Shown one piece after another: positions 1 to 9,814 of a stretch of DNA of 64,000 bases. Location of the stretch: contig CAUJDF010000029.1 in assembly GCA_963169045.1 (NCBI GenBank), positions 1 through 64,000 on the forward strand, read 5' to 3'. The number at the start of each line of letters is the position of its first letter. The stretch's first letter is position 1. Position numbers and translations under genes: made by a program. The notes under the pieces were generated by a model that saw nothing but the letters and a program-made list of their open reading frames with translations, did no database searches and was not told where the DNA came from. The stretch is from Myxococcota bacterium. Its GTDB lineage: Bacteria; Myxococcota_A; Bradymonadia; UBA7976; UBA1532.

Positions 1-2
1 CC

Positions 3-1304
<1,302 letters not shown>

Positions 1305-1308
1305 CCGA

Positions 1309-1833
1309 TCAGAGCGCCGTGGCGCAGTGATACGCCTCGTAGCCGTTGTCGCCCCGGCGGTCGAGGCTGCTCTTCTCCCAGCCGATGGGACAGCGCTCGA
1401 CGGACCGCTCCTTGGTGTCGACGTTCTCCTTCACGCACATGTCTTCTTTGCCGCGGAAATCGATCTTCAACGTCTTGGAGTTCAGGCCGCTGCAGCTCAG
1501 CGCGCCCTTGTGCGTGCCCTTGCAGCCCTGCTTGCTATAACACTGGTCGGCGCCGTTCTTCTCGCACTTCCAGTTGCCGATGGAGCACTTGGGGCTCGTG
1601 GCGTTCTCGAGCGTCTCGCGGGTGCACTTGCCACCCTGGAACTTGAAGCCGGCGTCGCACTTCAGCACGTACCGCTCCGACTTGTGACGGCACTCGTAGC
1701 GACCGGCGTCCTGGTCGATCCAGTGCAGCTCGGCGTTCGAGTTCTTGCAGACCGCCTTCTCCTTGGCCGATACCACCGGGGCCGAAGCCACGACCGACAA
1801 CACGGCGACACACGCGAGGCGCACGATCCCCAT
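1309..1833 (-). CDS. Small exported cysteine-rich protein, unknown function
   Basis: A 174-residue protein beginning MGIVRLACVAVLSVVASAP, a classic Sec signal peptide with a likely cleavage after VVSA. The mature part contains about 14 cysteines, suggesting a disulfide-stabilised extracellular or periplasmic domain, and ends in YHCATAL. I chose the ATG at 1833 because an AAGGGGAG ribosome site lies about 8 bases upstream; a GTG at 1860 in frame would place extra charged residues before the signal. The protein is richer in Lys and Asn than its neighbours. It follows ppdK on the same strand after a 77-base gap. I do not recognise the family. Confidence 0.8.
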   Translation of the reverse strand: MGIVRLACVAVLSVVASAPVVSAKEKAVCKNSNAELHWIDQDAGRYECRHKSERYVLKCDAGFKFQGGKCTRETLENATSPKCSIGNWKCEKNGADQCYSKQGCKGTHKGALSCSGLNSKTLKIDFRGKEDMCVKENVDTKERSVERCPIGWEKSSLDRRGDNGYEAYHCATAL

Positions 1834-1910
1834 GGCGAACACTCCCCTTCGATGTCTCACTGTCCGGGTGACACCTGTACGGCGGGGCGTACGCCGAACA
1901 TGAGGGGGGG

Positions 1911-4556
1911 TCAGTCGTCGATCGCGGCGCGGGCGGCGGCGAGGCGGGCGATGGGCACGCGGAACGGCGAGCAGCTCACCGAGTCGAGGCCGGCGCGGTG
2001 GCAGAAGGCGATGCTCGCCGGGTCGCCGCCGTGCTCGCCGCAGATGCCGATGTCGAGGTCGGGCTTCGTCGCGCGGCCGCGCTCGGCGCCGATCGCCACG
2101 AGGCGGCCCACGCCGTCCTGGTCCAGCGTCCGGAACGGATCGAAGTCGAGCACGCCGCGCCGCGCATAGTCGGCGAGGAAGCCGGCGGCGTCGTCGCGGC
2201 TGATGCCGAGCGCGGTCTGCGTCAGGTCGTTGGTGCCGAAGCTGAAGAAGTCGGCGTGGCGGGCGATCTCGTCCGCCATGAGCGCCGCCCGCGGCAGCTC
2301 GATCATCGTGCCCACCGGGATCGCCAGCGGCAGGTCGGCGGCGGCGATCAGCGCGTCGATGTGCGCGCGCAACACCGCGAGCTCGCTGGCGAAACCGACG
2401 AGCGGGATCATGATCTGCGGCCGCGGATCACCGCCCGTCGCCGCCACCTCGCGCGTCGCCTCGAGGATGGCCTGCACCTGCATCTCGTAGATCTCGGGGT
2501 ACGAGATGCCGAGGCGGCAGCCGCGGTGGCCCAGCATCGGGTTGGCCTCGTGCAGCGCGGCGGTGCGCCGGCGCACGCGGTCCTCGGTCACGCCGGCGAG
2601 CGCGGCGACCTCGGCGATCTCCTCGTCGGACTTCGGCAGGAACTCGTGCAGCGGCGGGTCGAGCAGGCGGATCGTCACCGGCAGCCCGTCCATGGCCCGC
2701 AGCAGCGCGGCGAAGTCGTCCCGCTGGAACGGCAGCAGCTTCGCCAGCGCGCGCCGCCGCCCGTCCTCGTCGTCGGCCACGATCATCTGTTGCATGGCCG
2801 GCAGGCGCTCGGCGTCGAAGAACATGTGCTCGGTGCGACACAGGCCGATGCCTTCGGCGCCGAGCCGGCGCGCGGTCTCGGCGTCGCGGGGCGTGTCGGC
2901 GTTGGCCTTGACGCGCAGCCGCCGCACGTCGTCGGCCCAGCGCAGCAACGCCTCGAGCTCCGGCGTCGCCTCGGGGGCCACGGTGGGCAGCCGGCCGAGC
3001 ACGACCTCGCCGGTGCCGCCGTCGAGCGACAGCCAGTCGCCCTCCCGCACCACGCCGCCGTCGGGCAGGGTGATCACGCGCGCCCGCGGGTCGATGCGCA
3101 GCTCGCCGGCGCCGGCCACGCAGCAGCGGCCCATGCCGCGCGCCACGACGGCGGCGTGGCTCGTCAGGCCGCCGCGCGCGGTGAGGATGCCGCGCGCCGC
3201 CTGCATGCCGTGGATGTCCTCGGGGCTCGTGTCGGGGCGCGCGAGCACGACCGCCTCGCCGCGCTCCGCCCATGCCTCGGCGTCGTCGGCGGTGAACACG
3301 ACGCGCCCGACGGCCGCGCCCGGCGACGCCGCGAGGCCGCGCGCGACCACCTCGCGCGGCGCCTCGGGATCGAACGCCGGGTGCAGCAGCGTCTCGAGCG
3401 CCTTCGGCTCGACGCGCCGCAGCGCGGTCCGCTCGTCGATGCGGCCCTCGCGCACGAGGTCCACGGCGATGCGCAGCGCCGCACGGGCGGTGCGCTTGCC
3501 GGTGCGCGTCTGGAGGATCCACAGGCGGCCGCGCTCGACGGTGAACTCCACGTCCTGCATGTCGCCGTAGTGGGACTCGAGGGCGCGCAGGTGTCCGGCG
3601 AGCGCGCGGAAGGCCTCGGGGTGGGATTCCTCCATCGGCGCCGCCGAGACGCGCGTGGCGGCGGCGCAGGTGAGCGGGCGGGGCGTGCGGATGCCGGCGA
3701 CGACGTCCTCGCCCTGCGCGTTCGGCAGGAACTCGCCGACGAGGTCCGGCGCGCCGGTGGCCGGATCGCGCGTGAAGGCGACGCCGCTGCCGCTGTCCGC
3801 GCCGAGGTTGCCGAAGACCATCGCCTGTACGTTCACCGCGGTGCCCCAGTCGTCCGGGATGCCGTTGAGGCGGCGGTAGCGCACGGCGCGGTCGCCCATC
3901 CACGAGCCGAACACGGCCTCGACGGCGCCGCGGAGCTGCGCCTCGGGCGCCTGCGGGAACGGCGCCCCGGTGCGCTCGGCCACGAGCGCCTCGTAGTCGG
4001 ACACGAGCGCGCGCAGGTCGCCGGCGTCGAGGCCGGTGTCGTCCTGCACGCCGCGGGCCTTCTTGCGCGCCTCCAGGCGGGCCTCGAAGAGCTCGCGGTC
4101 GACCCCCAGCACCACCGCGCCGTAGAGCTGGACGAAGCGGCGGTAGCTGTCCCAGGCGAAGCGGTCGTCACCGCTCTGCCGCGCCAGGCCCTCCACCGTC
4201 TCGTCGTTCAGGCCGAGGTCGAGCACCGTGTCCATCATGCCGGGCATGGAGGCGCGGGCGCCGGAGCGCACCGAGAGCAGCAGCGGGTCGCGCGGGTCGC
4301 CGAAGCGGCGCCCGGTGGCCGCCTCGAGGTGGGCGACGCCGGCGGCGATCTCGTCGGCGGCCTCGTCCCAGAACCGGCTGGCGCTCTCGATGAAGTGCCG
4401 GCAGGCCGCAGTGGTGATGGTGAAGCCGGGCGGCACGGGCAGGCCGAGCCGACTCATCTCAGCCAGGTGCGCGCCCTTGTTGCCGAGCAGCTCGCCGTCG
4501 TCCTTGCCGCCGTCCGCGCGTCCGCCCCCGAACATCCACACCGCTCGTTCGCTCAT
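1911..4556 (-). CDS. ppdK: Pyruvate, phosphate dikinase
   Basis: Interconverts pyruvate + ATP + Pi and PEP + AMP + PPi in the cytoplasm. The 881-residue length is normal for the family. The N-terminal ATP-grasp domain starts with WMFGGG..GNKGAHLAEM. The swivelling phosphohistidine domain has TSHAAVVARGMG with the catalytic His at about residue 467. The C-terminal PEP-binding barrel shows GTNDLTQT and GICGEHGGDP, with the catalytic Cys near residue 839. The start MSERAVWMFGG at 4556 is preceded by GGAGGAG; an in-frame ATG 33 codons upstream adds a non-conserved tail. Divergent from the astacin gene. PPDK versus PEP synthase is decided by the architecture (GxxGGNKGA N-terminus, 880 residues). 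Confidence 0.97.
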   Translation of the reverse strand: MSERAVWMFGGGRADGGKDDGELLGNKGAHLAEMSRLGLPVPPGFTITTAACRHFIESASRFWDEAADEIAAGVAHLEAATGRRFGDPRDPLLLSVRSGARASMPGMMDTVLDLGLNDETVEGLARQSGDDRFAWDSYRRFVQLYGAVVLGVDRELFEARLEARKKARGVQDDTGLDAGDLRALVSDYEALVAERTGAPFPQAPEAQLRGAVEAVFGSWMGDRAVRYRRLNGIPDDWGTAVNVQAMVFGNLGADSGSGVAFTRDPATGAPDLVGEFLPNAQGEDVVAGIRTPRPLTCAAATRVSAAPMEESHPEAFRALAGHLRALESHYGDMQDVEFTVERGRLWILQTRTGKRTARAALRIAVDLVREGRIDERTALRRVEPKALETLLHPAFDPEAPREVVARGLAASPGAAVGRVVFTADDAEAWAERGEAVVLARPDTSPEDIHGMQAARGILTARGGLTSHAAVVARGMGRCCVAGAGELRIDPRARVITLPDGGVVREGDWLSLDGGTGEVVLGRLPTVAPEATPELEALLRWADDVRRLRVKANADTPRDAETARRLGAEGIGLCRTEHMFFDAERLPAMQQMIVADDEDGRRRALAKLLPFQRDDFAALLRAMDGLPVTIRLLDPPLHEFLPKSDEEIAEVAALAGVTEDRVRRRTAALHEANPMLGHRGCRLGISYPEIYEMQVQAILEATREVAATGGDPRPQIMIPLVGFASELAVLRAHIDALIAAADLPLAIPVGTMIELPRAALMADEIARHADFFSFGTNDLTQTALGISRDDAAGFLADYARRGVLDFDPFRTLDQDGVGRLVAIGAERGRATKPDLDIGICGEHGGDPASIAFCHRAGLDSVSCSPFRVPIARLAAARAAIDD

Positions 4557-4672
4557 GGCTCGCACCCGCTCCTCCGTTCGCCCGGAACGAGTTGCACGGG
4601 GCGTGCCGCGTGGGCGGAGCGCGACGCCGCGCGGACCGGGCGCCGTACCGGACACCCCGCCGGCGTCTGCGA

Positions 4673-4688
4673 GTCACCGTTCGGTGAC
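4673..4688. promoter_or_regulatory. 16-bp palindrome, possible activator/operator site
   Basis: GTCACCGTTCGGTGAC is a perfect inverted repeat with 7-bp arms and a TT centre. It lies about 105 bases upstream of the sigma-54-like -24 element at 4793, a distance typical of enhancer sites, and about 117 bases upstream of ppdK on the other strand. Role is inferred from position and symmetry only. Confidence 0.4.
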
Positions 4689-4700
4689 GGGCCGCACAGC

Positions 4701-4729
4701 CGTTGTGCGCGACCTGTGCGCGCACAACG
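4701..4729. promoter_or_regulatory. Perfect 11-bp inverted repeat (7-bp spacer), possible operator
   Basis: Left arm CGTTGTGCGCG (4701-4711) and right arm CGCGCACAACG (4719-4729) are perfect reverse complements around ACCTGTG. It stands between the divergent ppdK and astacin genes. There is no T-tract, so it is not an intrinsic terminator. Either a protein-binding dyad or an RNA hairpin in a leader is possible; position favours a DNA-binding site. Confidence 0.45.
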
Positions 4730-4766
4730 CCGCACCGCCGCGCACGGCGTCTCGTGTGTCGTAAGT

Positions 4767-4789
4767 CATTGAAATTAATTGTCTCAATG
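4767..4789. promoter_or_regulatory. AT-rich segment with inverted repeat CATTGA/TCAATG
   Basis: This is the most AT-rich stretch of the intergenic region (GAAATTAATT). It is flanked by CATTGA (4767-4772) and TCAATG (4784-4789) with an 11-base spacer. It abuts the sigma-54-like element, where a DNA-bending site or a repressor operator would be expected. Function is inference. Confidence 0.35.
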
Positions 4790-4792
4790 CGC

Positions 4793-4808
4793 TGGCACCC
4801 CCGCTGCA
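4793..4808 (+). promoter_or_regulatory. Candidate sigma-54 (-24/-12) promoter for the astacin gene
   Basis: TGGCACCCCCGCTGCA matches TGGCAC-N5-TTGCA except for one base (CTGCA), and the invariant GG (4794-4795) and GC (4806-4807) are separated by exactly 10 bases. Expected transcription start is near 4819, leaving a leader of about 32 bases before the ATG at 4851. Two dyads lie 80-140 bases upstream, as expected for an activator. In very high G+C DNA, GG-N10-GC alone arises often by chance; the TGGCAC hexamer and position raise the odds. Confidence 0.5.
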
Positions 4809-4850
4809 TTCGTCCTCCGCACACGACGACCCGACACACGGAGACACGAC

Positions 4851-7319
4851 ATGCGCCTGCGACTCGCCCTGCCCGCCATCGCCCTCGCCGCCTGCGCGTC
4901 CGAGGTCACCGAGACGAAGACGTCCGCGCCCGCCGCCGCGGCCCGCGACGGCGAGATCGTCTTCGCGAAGGGGACGGGCGAGACCGGCGAGGCGCTCGTG
5001 CGCACGATCCACGGCGTCACCCGCATGCGCTACTCGGTGGTGGGGGACCTGGCGATCGCCCAGGGCGACATGGTGCTCGGCCGCGTCTCGGACCTGCGCT
5101 CGCGCCAGAAGGCGGGGGTCGGCATCACCGATCTGAGCGACCGGTGGGAGAACACGACGATCCCGGTCAAGCGCGGCGACGACCTCCTCGACGAGACGTG
5201 GGCCGACATCGAGCTCGCCATCGCCGAGTGGGAGGCCAAGACGCCCTTCCGCTTCCCCACCTACGACGAGGACAAGCACGACGACTACGTGCTCTTCACC
5301 GACACCGAGCGGGCCTGCTGGTCGTCGGTGGGCCGCCAGGGCGGCGAGCAGGTCATCAACATCGCCAACTGGGAGGACAGCGACGACGACGGCATGGTCG
5401 ACACGCCGGTGTGCGGCGTGGGCGCGGTCATCCACGAGATCGGCCACGCGGTCGGGCTCGTCCACGAGCAGTCCCGCCAGGACCGCGACGAGCACCTGCG
5501 CGTGCTCCTCGAGAACGTCGAGGAGGACATGGAGCACAACTTCGACGTCGAAGCCGAGCACGACGTGGGCGAGTTCGACTGGAACTCGGCGATGCTCTAC
5601 GGCCCGATGTCCTTCTCGGTCGGCGGCAAGCCGACGCTGATCCGTCGCGACGCCTGGTCGTGGCGCAAGATCGGGGTCGGCTTCCAGACGCTGGCCTTTC
5701 CGACGAACGGCGTCAGCCTGATCGGCCAGTACGGCGACTTCAACAACGACGGGCGCGACGACCTCTTCACCGCCGACGGCAAGGAGTGGGCGTTCACCTC
5801 GGTGCTCACCGGCACCCGCGTCGTCCTGCGCCAGGCCACGGAGACGAAGGACCTCAAGGTCGGCGACTTCACGGGCGACGGCGTCGCCGACGTGATGTGG
5901 ATGAGCGGCGCGAACTGGTACCTGTCCGAGTCCGGCACGCAGCCGTTCGTGGTCGTCGTGCCTGGCGCCACCGAGAGAGTCCGGGACCTGCTCTTCGGCG
6001 ACTTCGACGGCGACGATCGCCTCGACGCGGTCAAGACCGACGCGAAGAGCATCTGGTACGTGTCGTGGGGCTGCGCCGAGCGCTTCGTGTTCCTGAACGC
6101 GGGCAACGCGACGCTGAAGTCCATGGCCGCGGGGCAGTTCGACGACGTCCCCGGCGACGAGATCTTCGTCGCCGACGGGAAGCGCTGGACGACCTGGTCC
6201 TACACCGGTCTCCTCGGCAAGACGCAGGTCCTCAAGGCGTCCGACATCACCCGCGACAAGATGCTGGTGGGCAACTTCGTGGGCGACTTCCGGGCGGACG
6301 TCCTCGCGCACGTCGACGACGAGTGGCAGGTCAGCGACCGCGGGGTCGGCGACCTGTCCGCCTATTCCGAGTACGTGCACCCCAACTGGTTCCGCACGCC
6401 GGACCTCGACGGCGACGGCGTCCTCGACTGGGCGGCCGACGGCTTCTACCCCACCCGGCGCCTGCTGAGCGCCGGGGACGTCGCCGCCGTCGCCGCCACC
6501 TACTTCGGGAGCTTCAACGTCTCGTACTCGGGCACGTCGAGCTGGCAGAAGATCAACGCCTCCAACGTCGACGTCTCGAAGCTGCACGTGGCCGACTTCA
6601 CGGGCGACGGCCGCGCGGACCTCTTCCACGCGAACGGCGATGCCTTCCTGCTCTCGGACGCCGGCACCGGCGCTTGGGAGACGCTCCAGGCGTCCGGGCA
6701 CGCCCTCGAGGACCTGCTCTTCGGCGACTTCGACGGCGACGGCGACACCGACGTGCTCTACGCCGACGGCACCCACTGGAAGGTCTCGAACGGCGGCCGC
6801 GAGCCGTGGGTGGTCGTCAACACTTCGTCGTACACCGCCGCGGACGGCTTGCGGATCGGCGACTTCGACGACGACGACCACGACGACGTGTTCCGCGCCG
6901 ATGGCACCGAGTGGCACGTGAGCTACGGGGCGACGTCGACCTGGTCGTTCCTCAACACCTCCGGCTACACGGTGGACGACGGCCTGCGGCTCGGCGACTT
7001 CGACGGCGACGGCCGGGCCGACGTCTTCCGCGCCGACGGCACCGAGTGGCTGATGTCGAGCGGAGGCACCGCGCCCTGGCAGTTCCTCAACACTTCGGGC
7101 TTCGGCGTCGACGACTTGCTGTTCGGCGACTTCGACGGCGACGACCACACGGACGTCCTGCAGTCGGGCGCCGGTCAGTGGAAGCTCTCGTCGGGCGCCG
7201 TGTCGAAGTGGAAGCCGATCAACACCTCCGCGCGGGCGGTCGAGTTCCTGCGCGCCGGCGACTTCGACAACGACGGCGCCGACGACGTGTTCACGACCTT
7301 CGAGGCCCTCGCGAACTGA
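4851..7319 (+). CDS. Astacin-family zinc metalloprotease lipoprotein with FG-GAP/VCBS repeats
   Basis: An 822-residue exported protease. The N-terminus MRLRLALPAIALAACASE ends in a lipobox (LAAC, lipidated Cys15). The catalytic domain (~residues 110-280) has the full astacin zinc site HEIGHAVGLVHEQ (first His at 195, catalytic Glu196) and a Met-turn SAMLYGPMSF. From about residue 290 to the end there are roughly a dozen repeats of the type GDFDGDG.. DVLYADGTHW, Ca-binding beta-propeller blades usual in surface or secreted proteins. Start at 4851 is supported by GGAG nine bases upstream and by the lipobox. Bacterial astacins digest extracellular protein; the substrate here is unknown. A sigma-54-like promoter lies just upstream. 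Confidence 0.95.
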   Translation: MRLRLALPAIALAACASEVTETKTSAPAAAARDGEIVFAKGTGETGEALVRTIHGVTRMRYSVVGDLAIAQGDMVLGRVSDLRSRQKAGVGITDLSDRWENTTIPVKRGDDLLDETWADIELAIAEWEAKTPFRFPTYDEDKHDDYVLFTDTERACWSSVGRQGGEQVINIANWEDSDDDGMVDTPVCGVGAVIHEIGHAVGLVHEQSRQDRDEHLRVLLENVEEDMEHNFDVEAEHDVGEFDWNSAMLYGPMSFSVGGKPTLIRRDAWSWRKIGVGFQTLAFPTNGVSLIGQYGDFNNDGRDDLFTADGKEWAFTSVLTGTRVVLRQATETKDLKVGDFTGDGVADVMWMSGANWYLSESGTQPFVVVVPGATERVRDLLFGDFDGDDRLDAVKTDAKSIWYVSWGCAERFVFLNAGNATLKSMAAGQFDDVPGDEIFVADGKRWTTWSYTGLLGKTQVLKASDITRDKMLVGNFVGDFRADVLAHVDDEWQVSDRGVGDLSAYSEYVHPNWFRTPDLDGDGVLDWAADGFYPTRRLLSAGDVAAVAATYFGSFNVSYSGTSSWQKINASNVDVSKLHVADFTGDGRADLFHANGDAFLLSDAGTGAWETLQASGHALEDLLFGDFDGDGDTDVLYADGTHWKVSNGGREPWVVVNTSSYTAADGLRIGDFDDDDHDDVFRADGTEWHVSYGATSTWSFLNTSGYTVDDGLRLGDFDGDGRADVFRADGTEWLMSSGGTAPWQFLNTSGFGVDDLLFGDFDGDDHTDVLQSGAGQWKLSSGAVSKWKPINTSARAVEFLRAGDFDNDGADDVFTTFEALAN

Positions 7320-7408
7320 GCCCGCCCGCCTCCCTTCCCGCCGACGCCCGCCGATTCGACGCCCGCCCCCCGCGAACCGCTGCTACGGTCTTCGGCGCGG
7401 GAGGAACG

Positions 7409-9679
7409 ATGCGGGGCGACGCCTTTCGGACGGTGTTCGTGCTGGCGCTGCTGGCAGGGTGCGAGGCGCCGACGCCCGCCGATCTGGCGACGCGGGCGGA
7501 CGAGATCGTCGGCGGCCGGCCCGAGGCGGGGCATCCCGCGGTCGGCGCGGTCGCGCAGATGGACGGCGCGCGCTACCTCGGCCCGTTCTGCACCGGCACG
7601 CTCGTCGCGCCGCGCTGGGTGCTGACGGCGGCGCACTGCTTCACACCCCTCCGCGACGCGAACGGCGCGGTGAACGTGGCCGCCGTCGCCTTCTACGTCG
7701 GTCCGGATGCGCGCCCCACGGCCAACGGCGGGCGGCCCGCGGCGGGGACGCTGCACGCCTCCGCCGCCGTGGCCGTACACCCCGGCTTCCGGGCCGGCGC
7801 GGCGGTGCCGTTCTTCGACCTGGCGCTCGTGCGGCTGGCGATGCCGGTGCCCGACGTCGCGCCGTACGCGCTGGCGGCGGTGGGGGCCGCGGCGGGCGAC
7901 ACGCTGCTCTTCGTCGGGTACGGGGTCGACGACGGCGAGCGCCGGAGCGGCGGCGGACCCAAGCGCGCCGCCGACCTGCGCGTCGGCGCGGCGCACGCGT
8001 CGCTCTACCGCGTGGACGCCGACGACGCAGGCACGTGCTTCGGCGACTCGGGCGGGCCCTCGCTGCGCCTCGACGCGGGGCGGTGGTCGGTGCTCGGCGT
8101 GAACAGCTTCGTGCTCGGCGAGCCCATCTGCCGGGCGTACTCGGTGCAGTCGCGCGTCGACGCCGGCCGCGACTGGATCGCGGCGCACATCGCCGGCGGG
8201 TCGGCCTGCGACGTCGATCCCGCCGTGTGCGCCTGCCCGGCGGCGTGCACCGGCGGCGGCTGGTGCGACGACGCGCGGTGCCACCCGGGCGCCGGCTGCC
8301 GCGCCCTGAACGACTGCCTGTCGCAGTGTCGGGATCCACTGTGCAGCGTCGCGTGCTTCGACGCGGCGCACGCGGACGGGCGCCGGCGCTACGACAACGT
8401 GCTCGCGTGCGCCCAAGACCGGTGCGCCGGCGCGCGCGACCGCGACGCGTGCCTCCGCGACCGCTGCGCGGACGCCGTGAACGCCTGCGTCGCCGACATC
8501 GGCAACGGCGACGCCGACTGCGGCGAGACGCTCGCGTGCCTCGGCGCGTGCGGCGACCGGGTCTGCGCCTTCGGCTGTTACGAGGCGGCCTCGCGCGGCG
8601 CCCAGCGCGCCTACGATGCGCTCGACGCGTGCGGGCGACGCGAGTGCGGCGACGTCGCGGCGGACGCCTTCGCCGCCTGTACCCACGAGCGATGCGGCGA
8701 CGCCTGGCGCGGATGCCTGCCACCCGACGACTGCCGGCTCACCGGCGGCGACTGCGCCGGCGGCACGGCGTGCCTGCCGGCGCCGTGGGGCGATACCTAC
8801 TGCCAGGAGAGCGACGGGCGCGGTGCCGGCGCGGCCTGCGATCCCGCGCGGGTGGCGTGCGCCGACGGCGCGATGTGTCTCGATGATGGGCGATGCCATG
8901 TGGCATGCACGGAGGACGCAGACTGCCCGCCGCGGCAGACGTGCACGCTCGATCCGGAGGCGCCCGTGCCGTTCGGCGGCTGCACGGGGTGCCTCGACCG
9001 CGATCGGGACGGCGTGTGCGCGGATCGGGACTGCGACGACGGCGCCGCCGACGTGCGGCCGGGGGCGCGCGAGGCCTGCGACGACGGCGTCGACCAGGAC
9101 TGCGACGGCGAGTTCGACGAGGGGTGCTTCGCGCCGGACGCGGCGCCGGCGGACGCCGGTGTGCCGCGCGACGCGGCGGTGGGCGACGCGGCGCTGCCGG
9201 ACGCGGCGGTGGGCGACGGCGCTCCAGCCGGTGATGGCGCCGCGAGCGATGCGGCGAGCGACGCGGCGGTGGGCGACGGCGCGGCGAGCGATGCGGCGGT
9301 GGGCGACGGCGCCGCGAGCGATGCGGCGAGCGACGCGGCGGTGGGCGACGGCGCGGCGAGCGACGCGGCGGTGGGCGACGGCGCGGCGAGCGACGCGGCG
9401 GTGGGCGATGGCGCGGCGAGCGACGCGGCGCCCGGCGACGGCGGCCGCACGGACGCGGGCCCGACCGACGACGCGGCGCGGGCCGACGGCGGAGCGAGCG
9501 ACGCGGCGCGGGCCGACGGCGCGGCGCCGGGCGGCGACGCGGCGCCCGGCAGGGACGGCGGCTGCGACGGCTGCGCCAGCGCCGCAGGACCGGGCGCGCC
9601 CTGGGTGGCGCTCCTGCTGCTCGGCGTCCTCCGGCCCCGCCGAACGCGCCGGGCCCATCCCGAGGGGGAGCGTCGATGA
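7409..9679 (+). CDS. Trypsin-like serine protease with Cys-rich, MopE-like and MYXO-CTERM-like regions
   Basis: A 756-residue exported protein. It starts with a lipobox (LLAGC, Cys18). The trypsin domain begins at IVGGRPEAGHP; the catalytic triad is His76 (LTAAHC), Asp137 (FDLALVRL) and Ser214 (FGDSGGP). A long Cys-rich region follows, then a MopE-type metal-binding segment (DRDRDGVC..DCDDG, GVDQDCDGEFDEGC). A low-complexity Asp-Ala-Ala linker leads to a C-terminus of GCDGC, a hydrophobic stretch (WVALLLLGVL) and a basic tail (RPRRTRR), resembling the MYXO-CTERM sorting signal. GGGAGGAAC precedes the ATG at 7409. The presence of both a lipobox and a C-terminal sorting-like signal is odd. A preceding 89-base gap could allow co-transcription with the astacin gene. 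Confidence 0.93.
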   Translation: MRGDAFRTVFVLALLAGCEAPTPADLATRADEIVGGRPEAGHPAVGAVAQMDGARYLGPFCTGTLVAPRWVLTAAHCFTPLRDANGAVNVAAVAFYVGPDARPTANGGRPAAGTLHASAAVAVHPGFRAGAAVPFFDLALVRLAMPVPDVAPYALAAVGAAAGDTLLFVGYGVDDGERRSGGGPKRAADLRVGAAHASLYRVDADDAGTCFGDSGGPSLRLDAGRWSVLGVNSFVLGEPICRAYSVQSRVDAGRDWIAAHIAGGSACDVDPAVCACPAACTGGGWCDDARCHPGAGCRALNDCLSQCRDPLCSVACFDAAHADGRRRYDNVLACAQDRCAGARDRDACLRDRCADAVNACVADIGNGDADCGETLACLGACGDRVCAFGCYEAASRGAQRAYDALDACGRRECGDVAADAFAACTHERCGDAWRGCLPPDDCRLTGGDCAGGTACLPAPWGDTYCQESDGRGAGAACDPARVACADGAMCLDDGRCHVACTEDADCPPRQTCTLDPEAPVPFGGCTGCLDRDRDGVCADRDCDDGAADVRPGAREACDDGVDQDCDGEFDEGCFAPDAAPADAGVPRDAAVGDAALPDAAVGDGAPAGDGAASDAASDAAVGDGAASDAAVGDGAASDAASDAAVGDGAASDAAVGDGAASDAAVGDGAASDAAPGDGGRTDAGPTDDAARADGGASDAARADGAAPGGDAAPGRDGGCDGCASAAGPGAPWVALLLLGVLRPRRTRRAHPEGERR
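9160..9440 (+). repeat. Coding tandem repeat (30-bp unit, Asp-Ala-Ala linker)
   Basis: Tandem copies of a 30-base unit, with partial units interspersed, encode DAAVGDGAAS repeats inside the trypsin-like protease gene. They form a flexible linker between the Cys-rich body and the C-terminal anchor. Third-position differences between copies are few, so the array is young or kept homogeneous and could vary in length between strains. Confidence 0.85.
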
Positions 9680-9814
9680 GCGAGACGCGGCGATGCCGCC
9701 GCCGTGCCCTTCCCGCGGGGCGCCGGCGATGCGGGGGCGGCATCTGACTCTTGTGGCGGCCCCGCCTTTCCGCCTTCAATCGCCTGCGAACAATCCACGG
9801 GAGCGCGGCCGACA

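Noticed and set aside
4701-4729. Inverted repeat as an intrinsic terminator
   Set aside because: No T-tract on either side, and it lies between divergent genes where no transcript should end.
1998-4772. 924-residue open frame on the + strand opposite ppdK
   Set aside because: Its translation is His/Arg/Ala/Val shadow text without domains; the opposite frame is a complete ppdK with catalytic residues.
4674-7148. 824-residue open frame on the minus strand opposite the astacin gene
   Set aside because: Long antisense frames are expected at this G+C. The opposite strand carries an intact protease with lipobox and zinc motif.
9160-9440. Tandem array as a CRISPR
   Set aside because: Units are contiguous coding repeats without unique spacers, in frame with a protein linker.
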